From Variovorax atrisoli 110B (lineage in GTDB: Bacteria; Pseudomonadota; Gammaproteobacteria; Burkholderiales; Burkholderiaceae_C), in contig NZ_KB907452.1 of NCBI RefSeq assembly GCF_000382045.1, positions 312,295-376,294 of the forward strand: a stretch of 64,000 nucleotides of DNA, in the 5' to 3' direction. Position numbers and translations under genes: made by a program. The notes under the pieces are model-generated. The model was not told the DNA's origin. It worked only from the letters and a program-made list of their open reading frames with translations, and ran no database searches. Of this stretch, positions 35,025 through 40,951 are shown one piece after another (the first letter of the stretch is position 1; each line of letters opens with the position of its first letter).

Positions 35025-35588
35025 TTACTTGATCCGCTTGAGCGACGGTCGGGTGCCACCACCGGATGGCGGCCGCGGCGGCTCGTCCGGGGAATCTGCA
35101 TCGACCGTCTCGCTGCCGTCCTCGCCCGTCACCAGGTGGACGATCTTGCCGGCATCGCCTTCGGGGGCGCCACTGCCGCCGCGGGAAGCATCACGCAGCG
35201 GCGAGCGTGCGGGTGCCTGGGCGGGAGCCGGCGCATCGGCATGGCCCTCTTGGGGAGCAGCCGGAGCCGGCGCGGGAAACGCCATGCCCTGCCCGTTCTC
35301 GCGCGCATAGATCGCGATCACGCGCCCCACCGGCACGCTGATTTCACGCGCCGTGCCCGCAAAGCGGGCCTTGAACTCGATGAAGTCGTTGCCGAGCTTG
35401 AGCGAGCTGGTCGCGTCGAAGCTGATGTTGAGCACGATCTCGCCGTTCTTCACGTACTCGCGCGGAACCTGGACGGTCTCGTCGACCTGCACCGCGACGT
35501 AGGGCGTGAAGCCGTTGTCGGTGCACCATTCGTACAGCGCCCGGATGAGGTATGGGCGGGTGGATGACGACTCGAGCGCGTTGATCAT
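35025..35588 (-). CDS. sspB: ClpXP specificity-enhancing factor SspB
   Basis: 187 residues. It begins MINALESSSTRPYLIRALYE, the family N-terminus, then WCTDNGFTPYVAVQVDE and GEIVLNISFDATSSLKLGND, the substrate-binding domain that recognises ssrA tags. After about residue 110 comes a long Pro/Ala linker. The C-terminal tail RPSLKRIK is the ClpX-docking peptide (XB motif). It follows sspA, separated by repeat copy 10. The start at 35588 is chosen because the longer frame translates only the repeat. Confidence 0.95.
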   Translation of the reverse strand: MINALESSSTRPYLIRALYEWCTDNGFTPYVAVQVDETVQVPREYVKNGEIVLNISFDATSSLKLGNDFIEFKARFAGTAREISVPVGRVIAIYARENGQGMAFPAPAPAAPQEGHADAPAPAQAPARSPLRDASRGGSGAPEGDAGKIVHLVTGEDGSETVDADSPDEPPRPPSGGGTRPSLKRIK

Positions 35589-35639
35589 GAAATTGGTACC
35601 AAACAATCGCGAATCGCGGCCTCGAATCGGCCACCGTCT

Positions 35640-35735
35640 CTTCGCGGAACACCGCGGAACCGGCTTTGCCGGACCGCTGGTGCTGCCCCCTGAAGGGGGT
35701 TGGCGAAGCGACACGAAGTGCGCGAAGCCTGGGGG
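35640..35735 (+). repeat. Stop-codon-linked GC repeat, copy 10
   Basis: ACCGCGGAACCGGCTTTGCC, then CCCCCTGAAGGGGG, then GCGACACGAAGTGCGCGAAG and CCTGGGGG. It starts 9 nt after the sspA stop (35745) and lies in the sspA-sspB gap, a pair normally closely linked. Confidence 0.88.
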
Positions 35736-35744
35736 CGATCTTAA

Positions 35745-36356
35745 TTACTTTCGCATGACCTTTTCGGACGGGGTCAGTGCTTCGATGTAGGCCGGGCGCG
35801 AGAAGATGCGTTCGGCGTACTTCAGCAGCGGCGCAGCGTTCTTGCTGAGGTCGATGCCGTAGTAGTCGAGGCGCCACAGCAGCGGCGCGATGGCCACGTC
35901 GAGCATCGAGAAGTTGTCACCCAGCATGTACTTGTTCTTGAGGAACACGGGTGCCAGCTGCGTGAGGCGGTCGCGGATGTGCGAGCGGGCCTTTTCGAGC
36001 GCTTTCTCGTTGCCCTTGGTGGTGCGGTTCTCGAGCGTCGAGACGTGCACGAAGAGTTCCTTCTCGAAGTTGAGCAGGAACAGGCGCACGCGGGCGCGGT
36101 CGACCGGGTCGCCGGGCATCAGCTGCGGGTGCGGGAAGCGTTCGTCGATGTACTCGTTGATGATGTTCGACTCGTACAGGATCAGGTCGCGCTCGACCAG
36201 GATCGGCACCTGGCCGTACGGGTTCATCACGCTGATGTCTTCGGGCTTGTTGTAGAGATCGACGTCGCGGATCTCGAAGTCCATGCCCTTTTCGAACAAC
36301 ACGAAGCGGCAGCGGTGGGAAAAGGGGCAGGTCGTTCCTGAATACAAGACCATCAT
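35745..36356 (-). CDS. sspA: Stringent starvation protein A, SspA
   Basis: 203 residues with a glutathione-S-transferase fold. The N-terminal thioredoxin-like domain shows MMVLYSGTTCPFSHRCRFVL and NPYGQVPILVERDLILYESN. The C-terminal helical domain includes YMLGDNFSMLDVAIAPLLWR. SspA is an RNA-polymerase-associated stress regulator. Two ATGs are adjacent (36356 and 36353), with AGGAGT 9 nt upstream of the first. It lies between petC and sspB, the usual betaproteobacterial order. Confidence 0.95.
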   Translation of the reverse strand: MMVLYSGTTCPFSHRCRFVLFEKGMDFEIRDVDLYNKPEDISVMNPYGQVPILVERDLILYESNIINEYIDERFPHPQLMPGDPVDRARVRLFLLNFEKELFVHVSTLENRTTKGNEKALEKARSHIRDRLTQLAPVFLKNKYMLGDNFSMLDVAIAPLLWRLDYYGIDLSKNAAPLLKYAERIFSRPAYIEALTPSEKVMRK

Positions 36357-36371
36357 GGCGAGAGACTCCTA

Positions 36372-36409
36372 AAAATCAAAAAGAGTGGGTCGCGTTGGCA
36401 ACCCACTCT
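36372..36409 (-). terminator. Intrinsic terminator after petABC
   Basis: On the minus strand, stem AGAGTGGGT / ACCCACTCT (36409-36401 with 36390-36382) is followed by TTTTTGATTTTT. It is the most typical rho-independent terminator in the window and separates petC from sspA. Confidence 0.9.
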
Positions 36410-36452
36410 GTGGGACCGGACACCCGAAGGTATCCGGTCGGCGTGCACGGAA

Positions 36453-37226
36453 CTACTTGACGTCTTTCCAGTACGAGGCGTTCAGCCGCCACACGAACAC
36501 CACCGACATGGCCAGGAACAGCAGCACCCACACGCCGATGCGCACGCGGGTGTTCTGAGCCGGCTCGGCCATCCATTGCAGGTAACTCACAAGGTCGCCG
36601 ACCGCATTGTCGAACTGCACGGGCGTCATGGTGCCGGGAGTGACTTGCTCCCAGCCCTTGAACACCTCGGTTTCGTGGCCGTGCTGTTCGACCTTGGTGT
36701 AGACCGGGCGGCGCTCGCCTTGCAGTTCCCACAGGGGGTTCGGCATGGCGACGCTCGGGAACAGCAGGTTGTTCCAGCCGGTGGCCTTGGTTTCGTCGCG
36801 GTAGTAGGTGCGAAGGTAGGTGTAGAGATAGTCGGCGCCGGTGCCGCCGTGGCCGGCACGCGAGCGCGCGACCAGCGTGAGGTCGGGCGGCGTGGTGCCG
36901 AACCAGTCCTTGGCCTGGCGCGCGTCGATGTTGGCCTTCATGGTCTCACCGACCTTGTCGGTGGTGAACAGAAGGTTGTCCTTGATCTGCTGCTCGGTGA
37001 TGCCGATGTCCTGCAGGCGGTTGTAGCGCATGAAGGCGGCCGAGTGGCAGTTCAGGCAGTAGTTGACGAACAGCTTGGCGCCGTTCTGCAGCGCGCTCAC
37101 GTCGTTCGTCTTGTTGGGTGCCTTGTCCCACGCGATGCCGCCGGACTCGGCCGACGCCGCTGCGGAGAAGGTCAGGCCCAGCGCGAGACCCAGTACAGCG
37201 AGCCAGCCGGAAATGCTTTTCTTCAT
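36453..37226 (-). CDS. petC: Ubiquinol-cytochrome c reductase, cytochrome c1
   Basis: 257 residues. It has a signal peptide (SGWLAVLGLALGLTFSAAAS, cleavage near ASA), haem motif CLNCH (57-61), RYNRLQDIGITEQQI and, as haem-ligand Met region, LLFPSVAMPNPLWEL. A C-terminal membrane anchor is VWVLLFLAMSVVFVW. It is a periplasm-facing subunit of the bc1 complex that passes electrons from the Rieske protein to soluble cytochrome c. It is the third gene of petABC, 36 nt after petB. Confidence 0.96.
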   Translation of the reverse strand: MKKSISGWLAVLGLALGLTFSAAASAESGGIAWDKAPNKTNDVSALQNGAKLFVNYCLNCHSAAFMRYNRLQDIGITEQQIKDNLLFTTDKVGETMKANIDARQAKDWFGTTPPDLTLVARSRAGHGGTGADYLYTYLRTYYRDETKATGWNNLLFPSVAMPNPLWELQGERRPVYTKVEQHGHETEVFKGWEQVTPGTMTPVQFDNAVGDLVSYLQWMAEPAQNTRVRIGVWVLLFLAMSVVFVWRLNASYWKDVK

Positions 37227-37262
37227 AGTGTTTCTCTCAGCTCTCTTGGCTTCTGGTTCTCA

Positions 37263-38699
37263 TCAATGGGCGGCGAAGACCACGCGCTCGGGCACGGTCT
37301 TGAATTCGCCCTTGCGGCTCCACCACGGCATCAGCAGGAAGAAGCCGAGGTACACGAGCGTGCCGATCTGCGAGATGGTCTGCGCGATGTCCAGCTTGAA
37401 CGAGCCGATGCCCAGCTCGCCCCACACGCCGGGAGGCTGGATGCCCAGGTAGCCGAGGATCAGGAAGAAGAACACGAAGAGGCCGTACACGTACTTGTGC
37501 CAGCCCGGACGGTAGCGGATCGACTTGACTTCGCTGTGGTCGAGCCAAGGCAGGAAGAACAGGATGATGACCGAGCCGCCCATGACGACCACGCCCCAGA
37601 ACTTGGCGTCGAAGGTCTTGAGCAGGAAGATCACCACGGCGGCCGCGACGATGATCGCGATCTTCAGGCCCGTGCCCGACTTGCCCTTGACGAAGTTCCA
37701 GATCGCGGCCACGGCGATGATCAGCGAGAACACGTTGACCATGTCGTCGGTGGTCGCGCGCAGCATCGAATAGAACGGCGTGAAGTACCACACCGGGGCG
37801 ATGTGGTTCGGCGTCTTCAGCGAGTCGGCCGGGATGAAGTTGTTGTATTCGAGGAAGTAGCCGCCTGCCTCGGGGGCGAAGAAGATCACCGCCGAGAAGA
37901 TCGTGAGGAACACCACCACGCCGAAGATGTCGTGCACGGTGTAGTACGGATGCGACGGAATGCCGTCCAGCGGATGGCCGTCGGGTCCGCGCTTGGCCTT
38001 GATCTCGATGCCGTCGGGGTTGTTCGAGCCCACTTCGTGCAGCGCGATCAGGTGGGCGACCACCAGGCCGAGCAGCACCAGCGGCACGGCGATCACGTGG
38101 AAGCTGAAGAAGCGGTTCAGCGTGGCGTCGCTCACCACGTAGTCGCCGCGGATCAGCAGGGCCAGGTCGGGACCGACGAACGGGATGGCGGCGAACAGGT
38201 TCACGATCACCTGGGCGCCCCAGTAGGACATCTGGCCCCAGGGCAGCAGGTAGCCCATGAAGGCCTCGGCCATCAGGCACAGGAAGATCGCGCAGCCGAA
38301 CACCCAGATCAGCTCGCGCGGCTTGCGGTAGCTGCCGTACATCAGGCCGCGGAACATGTGCAGGTACACCACGATGAAGAACGCCGATGCGCCCGTCGAG
38401 TGGATGTATCGGATCAGCCAGCCCCACGGCACGTCGCGCATGATGTACTCGACCGATGCGAACGCCTGGTTCGCGTCGGGCTTGTAGTGCATGACCAGGA
38501 AGATGCCGGTGACGATCTGGATCACCAGGACCAGCATCGCCAGCGAGCCGAAGATGTACCAGAAGTTGAAGTTCTTCGGCGCGTAGTACTTGCCCCACTG
38601 GTCGTTCCACAGCTTGCTCAGCGGGAAGCGGTTGTCGACCCAGTTCAGCAGCTTGGCGCCGGCGGGTGCGTTGGGGGAGATCTCGTGGAATTCAGCCAT
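37263..38699 (-). CDS. petB: Ubiquinol-cytochrome c reductase, cytochrome b
   Basis: 478 residues with eight or nine membrane helices. The haem histidines lie in RYIHSTGASAFFIVVYLHMF and in FFSFHVIAVPLVLLGLVVAH. GYLLPWGQMSYWGAQVI and the Qo region IAPVWYFTPFYSMLRA are visible. The conserved Qo tetrapeptide is PVWY rather than the common PEWY. The extension beyond about residue 400 adds further hydrophobic helices, as in other proteobacterial cytochromes b. It carries the two quinone sites of complex III. Confidence 0.96.
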   Translation of the reverse strand: MAEFHEISPNAPAGAKLLNWVDNRFPLSKLWNDQWGKYYAPKNFNFWYIFGSLAMLVLVIQIVTGIFLVMHYKPDANQAFASVEYIMRDVPWGWLIRYIHSTGASAFFIVVYLHMFRGLMYGSYRKPRELIWVFGCAIFLCLMAEAFMGYLLPWGQMSYWGAQVIVNLFAAIPFVGPDLALLIRGDYVVSDATLNRFFSFHVIAVPLVLLGLVVAHLIALHEVGSNNPDGIEIKAKRGPDGHPLDGIPSHPYYTVHDIFGVVVFLTIFSAVIFFAPEAGGYFLEYNNFIPADSLKTPNHIAPVWYFTPFYSMLRATTDDMVNVFSLIIAVAAIWNFVKGKSGTGLKIAIIVAAAVVIFLLKTFDAKFWGVVVMGGSVIILFFLPWLDHSEVKSIRYRPGWHKYVYGLFVFFFLILGYLGIQPPGVWGELGIGSFKLDIAQTISQIGTLVYLGFFLLMPWWSRKGEFKTVPERVVFAAH

Positions 38700-38713
38700 G
38701 TTCTTCTTCCGCC

Positions 38714-39331
38714 TCAGGCCTTCTTGGAGTCTTCACCGATCAGGAGCTTGGTGTCCGACAGGTACATGTGCGGCGGCACCGGCAGGTTGTCGGGCGCAGG
38801 CTTGTTCTTGAAGACCCGGCCGGCCAGGTCGAAAGTCGAACCGTGGCAAGGGCAGAGGAAGCCGCCTTCCCAGTCGTTCGGCAGCGAAGGCTGCGGACCG
38901 GCCTGGAAACGGTCGGTCGGCGAGCAGCCCAGGTGGGTGCAGATGCCGACCACGACGAGCACGTCGGGCTTGATGGAGCGGTGCTCGTTCTGTGCGTACT
39001 TGGGGGTGAATTCGTCGGGGTGGCGCTTGGAGAGAGGGTCGGCCAGCTGGCCGTCGAGCTTGGGGAGTTCCGCGATCTGCTCGGGAGAGCGCTTGAGGAT
39101 CCAGACCGGCTTGCCCCGCCATTCGACCGTGATCTTCTCGCCGACCTTCAGGCCCGAGATATCGACCTCGACCGCAGCACCCGCAGCCTTGGCCTTCTCG
39201 GAAGGCTGGAAAGTGCTCACAAAGGGGATGGCGGTGGCCACGCCGCCCGCCACGCCAGCGCAGCTGGATGCAATCAACCACGTGCGCTTGCTGGTGTCGA
39301 TCCGGTGCGTGCCGGAGGTCATGTCACTCAT
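38714..39331 (-). CDS. petA: Ubiquinol-cytochrome c reductase, Rieske iron-sulfur subunit
   Basis: 205 residues. The N-terminal Tat-type anchor is RTWLIASSCAGVAGGVATAIPF; the RR pair is reduced to KR. The Rieske cluster motifs are CTHLGC and CPCHGS, in GICTHLGCSPTD and FLCPCHGSTFDLAGRV. The start at 39331 has AGGATC upstream; an in-frame ATG farther upstream lies across the promoter. It is the first gene of petABC. Confidence 0.96.
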   Translation of the reverse strand: MSDMTSGTHRIDTSKRTWLIASSCAGVAGGVATAIPFVSTFQPSEKAKAAGAAVEVDISGLKVGEKITVEWRGKPVWILKRSPEQIAELPKLDGQLADPLSKRHPDEFTPKYAQNEHRSIKPDVLVVVGICTHLGCSPTDRFQAGPQPSLPNDWEGGFLCPCHGSTFDLAGRVFKNKPAPDNLPVPPHMYLSDTKLLIGEDSKKA

Positions 39332-39376
39332 GGGGGATCCTCTTGTCTTCTTCGCTGGAGCAGGAGTCAACCCGCG

Positions 39377-39406
39377 ATTGTAGCGGGGCGCTGTAAGGAT
39401 ATTCAA
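39377..39406 (-). promoter_or_regulatory. Sigma-70-like promoter for petABC
   Basis: On the minus strand, TTGAAT (39406-39401), an 18-bp spacer and TACAAT (39382-39377), about 46 nt before the petA start. Both boxes are close to consensus. Confidence 0.65.
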
Positions 39407-39507
39407 TGGCCGCCAGGCGCGTGGCGGACGGCCGCAGGCGGGGCGCGCCGCTTCCGCGGGCGTCCGCCAGGGGCTGCAGGGCGACGAAGACTGTCGCCGC
39501 GGGGACT

Positions 39508-40311
39508 TCAGTTCAGGAGCCCGTGCTGCATCGCCTCGTGGACCGCCTGGGTCCGCGACTTGACAGAGAGCTTGCGATAGATGCTCTTCGCGTGGAACTC
39601 GATGGTGTTGACCGACAGGTACACGGCTTCAGCGATCTGCCTGTTGCTCCAGCCCTGCGCGATGAGGCGCAGCACCTTGAGTTCGCGCGGCGACAGCAGC
39701 CCTTGCGGCAGCCGCGAGTCCGCGCCGTCTTTCTGCTGCAGGTCCTGCGGCCGGTCATGCCGCTGCGGGGCCGGCTTCTGCACGCGGATGGGGTCGATGG
39801 TGCGGGCCTTGGCCGAGGCCGCGATCGAACCGAGGATGCGCCGCGCGATGCGCGAATCCATCGGCGAGCCGCCACGCTCGATGGAGCGCAGAAGATAGGC
39901 GAGTTCCGCGTCGTCGGTCTCGGTAAGTAGATACCCGATGGCGCCCGCGGCGATCGCGGCATTCACGAGCTGCTGGTCGTCGGTGGCCGACATGCCGATG
40001 CACTCGATGCGCGGATAGGTCTGGCGCACGTGATGAAGAACCGCGGCGCCATCGTTGCCCTGCAGCCGCATGTCGACCAGAACCAGGTCGTAAGGCAACG
40101 CTGCAAGCAGATTGAACGCCTCGGCCCTTCCCGATGCGACCACCACGCGGCGATGCGGCGCGAGCTCGCAGAGGATGCGCCGCATGCGGTCTGCGCAGGC
40201 GGCATCGTCCGCGACGATCAGCGCGGCATGGAAGACGCCGCCATACAACTGCGCTGCCGTAGGCACCTGCGCCGAAGAGACCGAAGAGGTGTAGTGGATG
40301 TTCATTTCCAT
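39508..40311 (-). CDS. NarL/FixJ-type response regulator
   Basis: 267 residues. The receiver domain (about 27-145) has the acidic pair in ALIVADDAACADRM, phosphoacceptor Asp in DLVLVDMRLQGNDG and GMSATDDQQLVNAAIAAGA. A basic/Gln-rich linker (about 165-200) follows, then a LuxR HTH: LSPRELKVLRLIAQGWSNRQ and LSVNTIEFHAKSIYRKL. No histidine-kinase gene is adjacent. The start at 40311 has AGGAGA 6 nt upstream. It is divergent from the adhesin gene, with a shared 640-bp upstream region, so control of the adhesin is plausible. Confidence 0.9.
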   Translation of the reverse strand: MEMNIHYTSSVSSAQVPTAAQLYGGVFHAALIVADDAACADRMRRILCELAPHRRVVVASGRAEAFNLLAALPYDLVLVDMRLQGNDGAAVLHHVRQTYPRIECIGMSATDDQQLVNAAIAAGAIGYLLTETDDAELAYLLRSIERGGSPMDSRIARRILGSIAASAKARTIDPIRVQKPAPQRHDRPQDLQQKDGADSRLPQGLLSPRELKVLRLIAQGWSNRQIAEAVYLSVNTIEFHAKSIYRKLSVKSRTQAVHEAMQHGLLN

Positions 40312-40621
40312 GTCAGCTCTCCTGCGTTGTCTCCTGCCTTGCCGCGACGGACCTGTTCCGTGCCGCATGCGCTGATGCCGTTGCCGATGTCCAAGAAAAA
40401 ATTGATCACGCGACGTCCTCTGGCTCTGTCGCCACCCTTGGGTAGCTTCGAAATGTTGTCTTTCGTTTCAGATACCGCAGGAACGATGCCCACTCGGACG
40501 AGCGTCGGCGCACATCACGCAAGGACGCGTGTAGTACTTTGATTTCGTTGAAGAAATTGCCCGAAACGAGCTGAAAAACGAGCTCTCGCGAAGGCCTTCC
40601 GAAGGTCGTTTTCAGGCCGTT

Positions 40622-40649
40622 GTTACGTGCGAGTTACCGCGCGTGTTAC
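40622..40649 (+). promoter_or_regulatory. Three phased GTTAC direct repeats
   Basis: GTTAC at 40622-40626, 40633-40637 and 40645-40649, spaced 11 and 12 bp apart (about one helical turn). This arrangement suits tandem binding of a response regulator to one face of the DNA. The adjacent NarL-type protein is a candidate. Confidence 0.4.
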
Positions 40650-40754
40650 GTAGCACCGCGACACACGAAACGCGTCCGAGAACGCATCTCAAAACGTCAA
40701 TACGCGATTCATGCGATGCCCGCAAAGCCGCATGTGCATTGGCTTCGCGGCACA

Positions 40755-40795
40755 TGTATGCATTCGTCGATGCCGCATCGGCGGACATGCATACA
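40755..40795. promoter_or_regulatory. 9-bp inverted repeat TGTATGCAT / ATGCATACA
   Basis: Perfect arms at 40755-40763 and 40787-40795 around a 23-nt loop that contains its own GATGCCGCATCGGC symmetry. It lies 157 nt upstream of the adhesin ATG and could be an operator or an mRNA stem-loop. Confidence 0.4.
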
Positions 40796-40951
40796 ACCAT
40801 AACTACGGATACCGGTGATGTTCAGCAAAGACCTCGATTCCTAGCATCGGTTGCATTGGGTAACTCGATGAAACCCAACCCTGCTTCCGCACGACGAGGG
40901 CGTGTGGAAGACCAGAAATGGCAACTGATTTCTTCAAGGAAGAAAGTCCAA

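Larger units (their letters stand above)
40312..40951. promoter_or_regulatory. 640-bp non-coding region between response regulator and adhesin
   Basis: Less GC-rich than its surroundings and without a credible gene. It contains three phased GTTAC direct repeats (40622-40649) and a 9-bp inverted repeat (40755-40795), listed separately. The frame of the adhesin stays open back to 40643, but the ATG at 40952 has the ribosome site. It is probably a regulatory leader for the adhesin. Confidence 0.5.

Noticed and set aside
40643..40951. An upstream start extending the adhesin by 103 residues
   Set aside because: The extension lacks a ribosome site and family similarity, and would place the signal peptide internally. 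The ATG at 40952 has AGGAAGA at suitable spacing.
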